Shown in pieces: positions 1 through 10,206 of a DNA stretch of 37,016 bases (the first letter of the stretch is position 1; every line of letters starts with the position of its first letter). The position numbers were made by a program, and so were the translations under genes. Origin of the DNA: Lingula anatina (lineage: Eukaryota > Brachiopoda > Lingulata > Lingulida > Lingulidae); the NCBI RefSeq assembly GCF_001039355.2, contig NW_019776157.1, positions 104,577 to 141,592 on the forward strand. Reading direction: 5' to 3'. The notes beneath the pieces are model-generated. The model ran no database searches. It worked only from the letters and a program-made list of their open reading frames with translations, and was not told the DNA's origin.

Positions 1-221
1 TAAATTTAAAATATGTGACATAAAAAATATCTTCTGTCCCCGATAACTAATGGGCAATGATATTTTAGTCTTTCGAAAAGGTCATGCTTAACAATTTTAA
101 ATACATAAATGGTTTGCACCAATAAAACTGAGGATATTCTAAAGGAAAATTCTGTCGTACGACAATGCAATTAATTGTTTCCTTCGGTTTTGAAAGCGAA
201 ATGGATATTGAGTCTGCTTAC

Positions 222-339
222 CACTAGTAGTGAATTCTTTCTTTCTATATTCTGGTATAGAAAATATATCATCTGATTGTGCAGTAAAACTATCTCTGCC
301 GATGCCAGAACAAAGTAACGAAGCTGTCGCGAACGCCAT
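222..339 (-). CDS. Candidate 5' coding exon of a gene leaving the left edge
   Basis: On the minus strand an ATG at 339 sits in a good start context (aaacATGG) and opens 39 codons, beginning MAFATASLLCSG and ending ...FTTS. These run into a donor of good consensus (AGTG|gtaagc) at 222/221, leaving phase 1. The N-terminus is mildly hydrophobic but is not a clear signal peptide; the rest is polar. The reading frame continues beyond the donor to 139 without a recognisable domain. No partner exon was found in the remaining 220 bases, so the rest would lie left of the window. I do not recognise the product. Support is only the start context plus the donor, so it could be chance. Confidence 0.33.
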
Positions 340-1476
340 GTTTGGAATATGTTTTAATCCACGCCTCTGTCTTGTCTATAACGTCTACTGCTGTAAACTC
401 ACACTCTCGTCCCAACGCATTTTGTTCATGAAAAGCAATTTATAAATAAATCAGGGGAAATTTCTGTGTGTAAAAAGACTGCATTCATGCTGAAATGATA
501 TTTCGTTTAGTTGATTTATTAAAGTCAAACACCGATTTTTCGATTGAATATGTCTTTTAAATACATTGTTTCGAGAAATCAATAACACTACATTGATTTT
601 TGCGGGGCAAATCGTAAAGTGTCAATAAAAAAACAAAATCGTGTTGGTTGAAAAACAATTAAATGTATAGGTTTCGGACAGATCAAAGTAACCCCGTCAC
701 TTTAAAGAGTCTTAGCCCCGACAGCACATTGATACTTCTCGCCTTAAATATTGAACTATATTGAAATACTGAATATTGAATACTCTAGCAGGGGATAAAA
801 AATTTCATTTTGCCATTGAAATAATGACTTGGGCGTTCACTTTCTGACCTAAACTTCGTAACAAAAAGCCTTTTAATACTTTGCGCGATGACTCACCTTT
901 TTCGAAGAAATCTATTCACAACCAGTGTTTATTTAACAACAATATTAACGAGTGTGCCGCATGGACTCCTGTCCTCTAAATAAAAAGTTTTGCTTGCCTT
1001 CCCCTCTTTATGGGTATTTATAAAGTGTTTTCCAAGTCCAACAGATGTATATTATATGTTCTACAGTCAGCTTTTAGATGAGAACGCGTACATGTACCAC
1101 TGGAGGTAAAAATAACCTGCTTGCATGCATTGTAAGCATTATACGGCCCCCCCCTTCCCAAGAATGTTACTCATCCCACGGCAATGACGCATGTTAAGAC
1201 TTTCAAGTTCGGCCACTGCTCTTTTATTTCTGGCTTTGAGTTTCATTACATTAAATTCCATAATGTTTTAACTTTAGAGAGTGGTGTCAAATGTGCATCA
1301 TACATGTAGTGAATCGCGATGAAACAATTGAACAACCAATGTCACATTAGCTGTTTATAAGGATAATGGTTTGTAGGACAAATCGATTACTGTTCTGATG
1401 CACCCCCCCCCCCCCCCTTCTTTGTTTTTAACAAAATATCCACAGGTAATTCCCTGTCTGTGCCTATTTCTGTGGT
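340..1476. other. Non-coding stretch, possible upstream region plus simple repeats
   Basis: No gene is supported here. On the minus strand an AT-rich element (tttataaatt, near 438-447) lies about 100 bases upstream of the candidate ATG at 339 and could be its TATA region. The rest is AT-rich sequence with a C tract at 1403-1417, a shorter one near 1147, and two TACATGTA palindromes (1089, 1301). Confidence 0.5.
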
Positions 1477-1482
1477 TTTATT
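1477..1482 (-). terminator. Possible polyadenylation signal of the CUB-like gene
   Basis: AATAAA on the minus strand, about 280 bases downstream of the TAA at 1762-1764. It is the first canonical hexamer I noticed after the stop. Transcript ends were not available. Confidence 0.35.
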
Positions 1483-1761
1483 CCAACCCTTTTCACTTCA
1501 ATCTGAAAAAAATCTGCCCACGAACCGTTTGATTAAGATAGGGTAGTCCAGCTATTAATATCAGTATGGACACTGCTAGGTTGAGGCACTCGGAGCAACG
1601 ACCCTGCTGAAATTTCCCTTTATCAATTAAAATGACCAGGCTGCCCTTGATCTAGACCTCCCTGGCAAGGGGAAGCTAACTTCGACACTGTTCAAATAAG
1701 TTTTGAGTGGAGTTCTTAAAAGGCATGGCTATGTCTCCATTATTGCCCCCTAGACTTCATT

Positions 1762-1994
1762 TTAGTTATCAGCTATTTCGGCAGCCTCTTGCTCATTTTT
1801 CATATTTGTTGACTTTTCAGATATATCCTCTCTTGAATTTAAAATATCTTCCCTGGATCTCATTAGTTTTCTTGCTTTCCGCTTTCGCCAAGCTATCACA
1901 ATTGCTGTCGCAGCCACCGTCACCGCTAACACAATGATCAGACCCGTCACAATACCGGCTATTGCGGCCCCCGACAATACAAATGGGTCGTTCT
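1762..1994 (-). CDS. CUB-like gene, last exon: transmembrane helix and cytoplasmic tail
   Basis: Acceptor cttcttttcatag lies just before 1994, entry phase 1, and TAA is at 1762-1764. The exon reads ENDPFVLSGAA, then a long Ile/Val/Ala/Thr-rich helix, a Trp, and the stop-transfer cluster RKRKARK, then a charged tail with two SREDI copies (RSREDILNSREDISEK) and the end EIADN. The repeated SREDI could be a phosphorylation or adaptor site, but no known motif is recognised. A second in-frame acceptor (catatttcag, exon start 2019, phase 0) would lengthen the exon by eight codons plus the split codon. Confidence 0.7.
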
Positions 1995-4586
1995 CTATGA
2001 AAAGAAGCAAATAAATCCGCTGAAATATGTAAAATATGTTAAATATGCATAATGTTAATGATAAAAAAACTTTTTGTACAATACTTTAACAGAAGCCCTA
2101 CGCCCTTTGCCTTCTATTTAATTTGTGTTCGAATCAACGAACTGCAAAATTGTTCCCTTAGCTTGTTATTTTTCGATATGGGTATGGATGGATGAGGACT
2201 TATTAACCACTGATTAAGAAAGCTGGCAGTAAACATTATATAAAAACAATAGAAACAGATACGATTGTATATTGGTCGCTAATGAGCAAACAATTGGATT
2301 AAATGTACGTTTATAGATCAGTCATAATTTAACAGAATGAAGCTTCTAAAATATCCCAAACTGTGTATGGGAACTACATGTAGGCGAGGGTCTGGGTGTT
2401 GCTCGCATGTTCATTTTTTTTTTACTTCTTGCCAAGGACCAAGTTCAGCCGTTCAAACTCCACTTCATACCTGCACAGATCATTAATATTCCTATCTTAC
2501 TTACCGTTTTCCATGGTTATGGCTTTTATGTCAAGATTATAAATCGGTATAAATTTTTTTTTGCAGTAGTAATAGTTGAATTAACGACGCAACCCGCAGT
2601 GAAACGTGGCGGTATAATGTATGTTAAGTTAAGCTGGTATACCAGAAAAACTATTACTGCTCCTTTAGTATATGGAAATTAATTCACCGTGTTTCTTAGG
2701 GCGTGACCCCCTCCCATTTTGTGATTTAATTTACTCACAAATGTGTTCGTGGATTATTTTAACGGAACCATAAGTAAACGGACATAACGATTCCCTTACA
2801 CAGTTGTTGAACGCGTTCATACAGAGACATACGCATGTTTTGTTACGAGTAGACCAAAATACGAAAAACTTATTTTAAAAAGTAAGATGAGAATACAGTG
2901 CTTCGCTACCTTGGTCTATAACTGTATATATCCGGATATGAAACCTATAGTTTCTGTAAGACAAGGAGGAGCGTACCAAGCGAAGAGTAACAAACGGTTG
3001 GGTTGAGTTGAGAAGGACGGGTGGCGGGAAGCCACTCGCGCAGTTGTAGCGGATTATCTGATGCTTAAAATAGAAAATAAAAAATATTATGTATTAGAAA
3101 CATGCTAATATCGCTCCCCATATTATAAATGATTCATTTTCTGATATTTGATTAAAGGCCTACTCGGATGCATAACAGATTAATATACTTTAACAGAGAA
3201 AGAGCTTTTAAGTTAAAATAAATTAAAATACTTATTTTGCCATACATCTTTAACTTCTGAACAATTAACAAGGTTTTGTAATCATGATTTCCAGATGCAG
3301 CCCTCCTGCTTCTGCTAATATTTCCACCAAAATAAAACCAAGAGAGACTATTGATCTTACTTTATCCTCTAGCGACAGAGACCCGTCCCCGTCGTATATG
3401 TCCACTCCGGACGTTTCCGCTTGGTCTCGGCAGGGGAAGTGCAGTTCGGAAATATTCAGCATTAGTTTCCTATTTGGCCGATAGAAGGCGTGGTCTGCGC
3501 GGAAGGTAAGCCGACAGTCTACAGGTATTTTGTAGTAGTAGTCGGCATTGTCGGGGTGAATGGCTTGCACCGTCACGACGTCATCACGTGCCACCTCGTG
3601 CGCAATATGACGGTTGCAGTGTTTCCCCGTGTCATCCATGTAATCTGCAAGGTATAAATAAATTAATGGGTTTCACCAAGTCAATTATATTGGTTCAGCG
3701 CTAAATAAGAATGCTTCTGTTGTCTAAATATGTTCTTTACACATGCACGCACGACCCCCCCCCCCCAACACACACACACAAGGGCATGCGTGCGCGCGCG
3801 CGGTTTTGATTATGTTTGTTATTTTTTTCATGCAGCATGTTAAGCAGGAATAAACTTTGATTCTAAATCACATTCTTATATTTGTTAAAGTTTAATATCG
3901 AATGAAATGAATGCACTAAAATTATCCAAGTGATAAAATAACATTTAACCTAGCGTTGGATTTGATGTGTATATGTTTCTACTTAAACTAATGTTATCAA
4001 ACGTAACTGTGTCTTTTTGAAATAATTAAAAATGCGTCACCCTTTACCTTTAAAAAAACTGGTGATTTACTATTTGATGATGTCTTTACGGACATGAAAC
4101 CCATGTTGATCCTCTGTCTGGGTCAAACATTCTTTAGAGTGATATATTACTTCTCCTTGGGTCATTCATTGTCTTGATGTGCGTACAACCGCAATTGCAC
4201 ATGCAACTGTTTATAAAAGCAGTTTATATTCAATCTTCTGCTACGACAGGTTCACAAGCACCATTTGTTTATGTTACCATTCGTATAATAGGAAGTAAGG
4301 GCAGATAATGTATTTTGTCTACGGGACCACGTACTGCTATCGTGACCAGCCAGTGGTCTAAAACAAGTTTTTTAAAACATGATTTGTACCTGACATCGCT
4401 GTGTGCACGTGAATGACACGTGCCACATGGATGGGTGCCTAAATATTTGTGAATCAAGACCCTTTAGCTAATATTGAGTCACTAATAGAATATAAAAAGA
4501 AGTTTGGGGGAGGAGCGATGATGTTTTGACTAGTATGCAAAGGGCCTTTTCAGATAATGTTTTGCTGTGTACCCAGTGCTTGCGTG

Positions 4587-4617
<31 letters not shown>

Positions 4618-5932
4618 GGGGAATCTACCGGCAGCGCACACTGAATAGTTGCACTGCATATGTAGCATATGACTTCAATTCATAAACAGCCTGGTTTGTT
4701 GTTTTTTTGTTTTGTTTTTTGTTTTTACAATCACATCCGTCTTAAGTCTGGGACAGTCTCAAGGTCAATTTGCATCTGTGCAAAGCAGGACCCAATACAA
4801 CCTGTCAACCTGAAATAACATTCAAAGTTATTTACAGTCCCTGTTGTCCACTATTCATAAATTGACACTCAATGTCGATGTCCCAATTTCGATTGGTGCT
4901 TGAAAGTGTCAAAACATAAATTTTAGTGACGTAGCTGTTCATTTCATGGTAGTGCATGGACTCTAACCTTCTGCATGTCCTATTACTTGTCACAGCAGGC
5001 TTTCTTTTTCGTTTTGAAACATTTATGACTTAGCACATAATCGTGAATCACTGAAATTGGCATAAAACAAGTTCATCCATTAATGTTTTTTATAGTGGGA
5101 ACAAGCGGACGACGAAATGACTCTTGTGCAAAAAAAAAAAAAAAAAACGCCTGTTGTAAATATAATATCCTGCTGCAAATATAATATCAGTTCACTTAAC
5201 ATAGAGGGAAACCTCCCTTCAGGCGGTACAAACGTAACCTGTTATTTTTACCAGGATATTCACTGTTAAAACACCTGTTTTGTGCATCCGGTTTTAAGCG
5301 GTATAAGATCTACTTATTCTTATCAGAGACAAGTATCTGTAACACGGATACAATTATAGCTTCGTGCAATATTAAATGATGACACGGCAAATAATACATA
5401 TTTTTTCTTATACACAAGGGCAGCCGATACGGGTATACCTGACATTTACCTGCGCTATGTTACAGCCAGATAAACATGGCTTTCTTTACATTGTGTCAAT
5501 TTTTTCTTACATCTTATCACGGTTAATTTCTACCTGTTAATCGTTGGCATGTCTAAGGTTAATACTTCTCTGTGCTACTTGGTGATAAAGTGCTTTTATT
5601 GAATCCTTTTTGTATGAACCCTCTTACTACATGAAAGAAAGTCAAAACAACAGTTAAGTTTTATGCAAACGGCCGGGCACGGTTACTGCACATTTCTTTC
5701 TGTTTTTCTTTTAATGAAACTGAATTCTAAAAGCTGAATTCCCACAGAATCCCATCCCAATGGGTTAATCCATATACTCTTGAAAAGGGGTACAGTATAC
5801 ATATTCATTAATGCACAGATATAAAAAGGAATATATGAAAAAGGTGGTGGACTTACAGTGGTATTCGTTCCCGGTCACCAACGGTACCGCAGTCAAGAGA
5901 CCGGCTATGCAACTCAGGTAACAAACGTACAT
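1762..5932 (-). CDS. Type I membrane protein with CUB-like ectodomain (four exons)
   Basis: Proposed coding exons are 5857-5932, 3270-3644, 2505-2522 and 1762-1994, with phases 1, 1, 1. The total is 702 nt, giving 233 residues. The order is signal peptide (about 1-21), CUB-like region (about 35-148), a short linker from the microexon, a transmembrane helix (about 165-192), and a tail of about 40 residues that starts with basic WRKRKARK and becomes acidic. CUB domains are extracellular beta-sandwich interaction modules, so a receptor or adhesion role is plausible; the ligand is unknown. Cysteines 35, 69 and 97 match CUB cysteines 1-3, and the fourth is not seen. The weakest point is the donor after exon 2 (CCTT|gttaat). 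An alternative splice pair (donor 3361/3360, acceptor at 2019) also keeps frame but cuts the CUB fold short. The signal exon, CUB exon and transmembrane exon are well supported individually; their joining is inferred from phase. Confidence 0.55.
1995..2504 (-). other. Intron 3 of the CUB-like gene
   Basis: It begins with the strong donor gtaagtaag (minus strand, from 2504) and ends at the pyrimidine-rich acceptor ttcttttcatag. It is AT-rich and has one TACATGTA palindrome at 2375. No other feature was seen. Confidence 0.5.
2505..2522 (-). CDS. CUB-like gene, candidate 18-nt microexon
   Basis: Eighteen bases (CCATAACCATGGAAAACG) lie between an AG acceptor (cttgacataaaag) and a near-perfect donor gtaagtaag. 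Entered in phase 1, it reads S-I-T-M-E-N with split codons on both sides and leaves phase 1, exactly fitting the flanking exons. The acceptor has a poor pyrimidine tract. The strong donor and phase fit are the support, as is the matching microexon position in both esterase genes of this window. Confidence 0.45.
2523..3269 (-). other. Intron 2 of the CUB-like gene
   Basis: AT-rich, no coding sequence supported. A 44-nt acceptor/donor pair near 2900-2945 was examined on the minus strand but carries an in-frame stop in the needed phase. Confidence 0.4.
3270..3644 (-). CDS. CUB-like gene, exon 2: CUB-like domain
   Basis: Acceptor taccttgcag precedes 3644; the first two bases complete a Tyr codon begun in exon 1. 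The 125-codon reading has the CUB pattern: Cys, a block DCRLTFRA, a strand LMLNISELHFPC, then GVDIYDGDG (the usual Cys...D.I.DG element), and closing strands ILVEIL and GLHLEIMI. One N-glycosylation site (NIS) is present. Only 4 nt past the proposed donor at 3270 the frame meets a TAA, giving ...KPC-stop. If the donor is not used, the product would be a secreted protein whose last residue could be the missing fourth CUB cysteine. Confidence 0.62.
3645..5856 (-). other. Intron 1 of the CUB-like gene, simple-repeat rich
   Basis: The 2.2 kb intron has donor gtaagt (5856-5851) and acceptor ccttgcag. It holds a C tract and CA/CG dinucleotide runs (about 3756-3803), a T18-G14 run at 4590-4621, a GTTT-type tract near 4697-4727, a poly(A) run near 5129-5147, and a short tandem TGTTG(T/C)AAATATAATATC-like duplication at 5150-5188. 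No coding exon is supported. Confidence 0.5.
4590..4621 (+). repeat. T18-G14 homopolymer junction
   Basis: A run of 18 T directly followed by 14 G, inside an intron of the CUB-like gene. On the sense (minus) strand it is C14-A18. The G run could fold as a G-quadruplex. Length may be affected by sequencing error. Confidence 0.85.
5857..5932 (-). CDS. CUB-like gene, exon 1: signal peptide
   Basis: The ATG at 5930-5932 (minus strand, tgaatATGT) starts MYVCYLSCIAGLLTAVPLVTG, a classic short signal peptide with likely cleavage near Gly21. NEYH and the donor CACT|gtaagt follow. The exon leaves phase 1, which matches the acceptor of the CUB exon (T|AT = Tyr). This ATG was chosen because it directly precedes the hydrophobic core. 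Confidence 0.6.
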
Positions 5933-6035
5933 ATTCACTCCTCCGCCTCTTGTCTACTTTCACACGAATATCACCTGCTTGTTGACGGCGATGACAGCGA
6001 TGACAGTCCAATTTTTGTTCAGGTACGGGTCCGCG

Positions 6036-6048
6036 TTTATATATATTT
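6036..6048 (-). promoter_or_regulatory. Candidate TATA box of the CUB-like gene
   Basis: The minus strand reads AAATATATATAAA followed by GC-rich sequence, about 105 bases upstream of the ATG at 5932. That spacing allows a start site near 6010 and a short 5' UTR. Seen by pattern only. Confidence 0.4.
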
Positions 6049-6049
6049 C

Positions 6050-9000
6050 CCTAAACTTGGGTCATTTGTGAAGGCTACCGACGCAGAGACGGGGGTGACG
6101 TGTGCGACACGGAACACTGTGTGTAATGTATTATCACGAATATCAAGCTGTGGTTTCAGGCACAGGTTACAGGCTGTATGGGGGCATTCGCTTTTTTATT
6201 ATTTTAATTATTATAACAATTGAGGAAGGGACGGGCGCCTCCTTTACTTAACGTTACAAAGGCATAAACAAACGTCTCAATTATTATCGGTGATTTGCAC
6301 AGTTACAGGCCGAGATGGAGAGAACCGCACCTTGTCTTTTGTTCCAAGAGGAGCTAATACAGACAGGTAGGTAGGTAGGTAGGTTGTTCCACATCGGTGT
6401 TTTTACGATCAATGAGAAAAAAGTGTAAAAAATTTAGTATGAGGTACAACAAATGCTTTTCAAAACTTTGATTTTTTTATCATAAAATGAATTTGGATCA
6501 AGACAAATACTTTCATTTACTATTATGGACCCCAGGCGCTTAGTTAGCAGGAAACATTTCACCAAAAAAGGAAAACCCAGGCGGCGCGGAGCGGAGGGGG
6601 GATTGAGAGGACGATCGTCACTTTTCATCTTTTGGGGAAGGTTCTGGTACCGTCATGAAAATATTTGTTTTTGGTTCCCAAACGTTTTGAGAATCTCAAA
6701 GATTACCCTCATTTTACTTTAGCGTGTGTGGCGGATTGTGGCGAACCCTTATAAAACGCCCTTACAACACGAAATGTGAACGATGTAAATACAGATTTGT
6801 GTATAAAACACAATTTAACCTTTGTACGGAATATGTAGTCTGCACTGGTTTCAACCCTACTCCGTTTATACTTCGTAAGGGTAAACCACAATTACATGCA
6901 CGGAAAGATGACATTGAGATTTAAAAGAGTAGGAATCCTTATTACATTTATTACAGATTGAAACGGCCCCACCAGGTTGCTGTACTTGGGACAGAAATGC
7001 TAGAGTGGTTGAGACAAAATGCGCACACCTCAAAATGTGCACACCTAACACAATCGAAATGTCCGTGATTGTAGATTGGACTAGAGATCTGATTATCACA
7101 TTGGAACATCCGCAGCAGTGATAAATCGTGAACTAAAGTATTTTCTGAATGTAGGCTGCCGTCACGACAATATACGTGTACCAGTTGACAATGCTGAAAG
7201 AATGAAATATGAAAGAATGTTCGTCCCAAATTGGATTTCCTACCATTTTGATTTGTGGCCAATTTGATAAAGTGGGAAAATCGGGAAACCTTGGAATTGA
7301 CAGGTTCCGTGGCTTTATTTTCGAAATGCAAGATCTTATACTTGAATTTGAAAACGGATTTAAATAGACCTTAATACACGTTTTCTTGTGGAGATTTCGA
7401 ATGTGCATGGTCGTGTCAATTTTTCAACCACAATACCTTATTTTTGGCTTTTGAAAAAGCGAAAATGTTGAGAAACATTGAGAGTGTGTGTTCAGTAGCA
7501 CCAGGAGTAGTATTTTTAGCTTTCTTCCATACTGTATGCGACCCATATCCCTGCAAAAATTTGTCTCATTTAACGTTCACTTACGGTTCTCAATCTATTC
7601 TAGAACATTTGGTGTATATTTTTTACAGTTCTAATGTTGTTCTGTTATGAATGTAACAGTTCGAGAACTGTTTTGGGAAGTCCTTCAGAATGTCCTAGAA
7701 CAAGAACAATTTTTCATTAAAAGAGAAAAACATTATGTTCTAGGACAGATTGAGAACCGTAAGTGATCGTTAAATGAGACGAATTTTCGCCGGGGGCCCA
7801 GCATCCCCTTGTCTATCCATCAGTATCTATCAATATGACCCACAGATGCTGTTTTTCCCGACACTTTCCAGACTGCGATGAACAATGCAGACTACATTGT
7901 CATTAGCTACTGCACTTAATGCATCTGAACACAGCTGCAATTTGTTGCCGCCAAATAGCGAAGACACCGAGACCACCGAAAAAAGGATCAAAGTTGGAAA
8001 AAAATTAATGCCGATTGGTTAGAAAGATCTCTTTTTTGTTCCTATGGCCCTGCGCCTCACAGGTTACATTTTGACGGCTGTTAGACCAGAAAAGAGTTCA
8101 AAACCACGCAAAATTCAACCTATCTTTCCCCCTCCGGGTCACGGCATTGTATGGCGCTCAGATTTCCCAGGCGGACATTCGACCCGTGACGTCATTTAGA
8201 CTTACACAGAGCCTGCACCCTGGTCGATTTTCTAACCAACACCATGCAGCATACAACGTCAATTCTTGATTTTATTTACTCTCGGAAACCTTTCTTTTGA
8301 AGTACAGTCAGCAACGCCACATAATTACCAATATTTAAGGTTTTCGATACGCACGATTGTTCACAGTTGCGGTAAAAAATTCAAGCTGAAAATACAATTT
8401 CTGAAAACTATTTAAGTGCAGTATAAATACAATTTACTACATCATGAATACTAGTGCAATTAAATCCACTTAACCAGAATATACAGTTTAGAAGGGGTTA
8501 AATATGCATGACTTAATACAATTAAATATATAATACGACTATATGGCGTACATTTCTTGAGACCAATATTCGGGCGGTGATCCAAATCTTTTTCCAATTT
8601 CCATTAATTTTTTTTACAAGACAAACACATTAATATACAATTGTACGCTATTTCTACTCATCAGTACATTATTTGCTCTTTGATTATTCCTTCCATCAAC
8701 ACAATCTAACCAAACCTTTTCACTTTGATATACATGTATCTGTTTGTATGCATTTATACTGGAGAAAGAAAGAAAGAAATAGGGGAATTTTATCTACTCT
8801 GTGTCCCCTCTAGGTTCAACCAGGCCCTTGTGGAAGGGTCCTGAATCCGGCATTGACTTTATTTTCGGGTGTGTTCGATAAACGAAACTAATTGCATGTA
8901 TGTATGTAATAACGCCACGGTAAATTCTATCACTATGATGCCTTATGACGTCTGAGTTGTAGTTTAAAATAACCTGATTGTCCGACATAAAATAAGTGCT

Positions 9001-9523
9001 ATCTAACAACATAATCCTGTCACGCTGCTGGAGTACATGAATAACAGGAAAAGAAAAGAAAAGAAAAATATTAGAGACGTTACATAAGTAATTGTGTTCT
9101 CACTTTAGCTAACGTCACTGTGGATCGAAAACTGCAACCACGCAGTTCCAAAATGGAATCATTGCCAAAGAAAGATAGAAATAACCAAGCTATGGAAAAG
9201 TGTTAGCAAAATTGATATTTGCTGGGAGGCTTATGGTGACACTTAATTGTAATAAGCATCGTACGCGTGAGGTAATTACGGCAATACATTTTCTGATCAA
9301 TGACGCGTTGGTTGAGGTTATTTTCATGTCATTTACTACCATTTAAATGCGCACTAAATGCGTTTGAAAATGCTTCAAAGTTAAATTTCTCGTGTCATGT
9401 TTGGATATCATGCAACACTTTTTTTCTTAAATTAGACCCTTAATACGCTAAAAAATCCTAAAATACACGATACATATATTTCCCCCTAAAAGTCAGGATA
9501 ATGGTACTCTAAATTTACCATGT
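6050..9523. other. Intergenic region between the CUB-like gene and esterase 1
   Basis: No gene is supported on either strand. It contains a TAGG microsatellite (6367-6383), the foldback element described separately, a GAAA run near 8769, a GAAAA run near 9049-9067, and a repeated TG(C/T)GCACACCT near 7020-7048. Several open frames of 60-126 codons occur but have no signal, splice support or recognisable domain. Confidence 0.5.
7553..7791. mobile_element. Foldback (MITE-like) element with ~57-bp inverted arms
   Basis: The left arm (7553-7608) and the reverse complement of the right arm (7733-7791) share the run GTCTCATTTAACG(T/A)TCACT, continue through ACGGTTCTCAATCT, and go on to TAGAACAT with few mismatches. 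About 125 bases lie between them, including a small palindrome ACAGTTC-GA-GAACTGT near 7657. There is no open frame and no clear target-site duplication, so the class cannot be assigned. It looks like a non-autonomous DNA element. Confidence 0.75.
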
Positions 9524-9529
9524 TTTATT
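9524..9529 (-). terminator. Polyadenylation signal of esterase 1
   Basis: AATAAA on the minus strand, about 150 bases after the TAA at 9678-9680, in AT-rich context. It implies a short 3' UTR. Confidence 0.5.
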
Positions 9530-9677
9530 TAAAACTAAGTTATTTGAAACAGTACAAATCCAAGAGCAGGACGGGTCGCTCAGTACTTCTTGAGCAGGAG
9601 GAGAAAACGCATTTTTTTCTCCAAAACAGCCGACTGGCAAGAAAACCCCATATAGGACGCCAAATGCTGCCCATTCG

Positions 9678-9824
9678 TTAGGTCGTCTCTGTGTTGTTCA
9701 CGGCAGTGTGCAGTGTTGGGTGTCGTCTGCTCCGCAGATATAACACCAGTACGATCACGAATAAAACAAAGAATACGGCGCACAGCGCACCCGGAACGCT
9801 CCACGCCGGCACCATGCTGTCACC
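9678..9824 (-). CDS. Esterase 1, exon 4: transmembrane helix and tail
   Basis: Acceptor attttgcag, entry phase 0, 48 codons then TAA. It reads GDSMVPAWS, then a helix from about VPGALCAVFF to VLVLYL, the basic stop-transfer RSRR, and a polar tail HPTLHTAVNNTETT. The end is not a classical class I PDZ ligand because the last residue is Thr rather than hydrophobic. Homologous in position and phase to the last exon of esterase 2. Confidence 0.82.
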   Translation of the reverse strand, partial: GDSMVPAWSVPGALCAVFFVLFVIVLVLYLRSRRHPTLHTAVNNTETT

Positions 9825-10165
9825 CTGCAAAATATGAGTTAGGTGAATGGATCTTATTTAAAACAAAGACGATCAAAACAGGAACGACAGCAAATAGTTG
9901 GGTGCATTACAGACGCAGTTAATGCCTTCTATTAGTGTAGGCCTAATCACTGACTAATTACACATGAAGGCTATAAATTGTTTTTCAAATAATTACTGAT
10001 CTAAAAGCAAATAGTAGCGGACAGAGGGGAATTCAATAGCCAGATTTGAAATGACGAATATTTCATTTTGAACCATTATTATCGATCAGTACATTTGTTA
10101 CAAAAAAGAAAAAAAAAAACAGATATGAGTGGTGTAGTACATTATGAATGCGAGAAATATTACGG

Positions 10166-10206
<41 letters not shown>

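Noticed and set aside
2897-2955. 44-nt candidate exon on the minus strand in CUB-like intron 2
   Set aside because: It has acceptor and donor dinucleotides but a stop codon in the phase required by its neighbours.
4608-4621. G14 run as a functional G-quadruplex
   Set aside because: A single homopolymer next to T18 is more simply a slippage product or sequencing artefact. Kept only as a repeat feature.
5858-6223. Plus-strand 121-codon frame
   Set aside because: It is the opposite strand of the CUB-like signal exon and promoter region. No domain was recognised.
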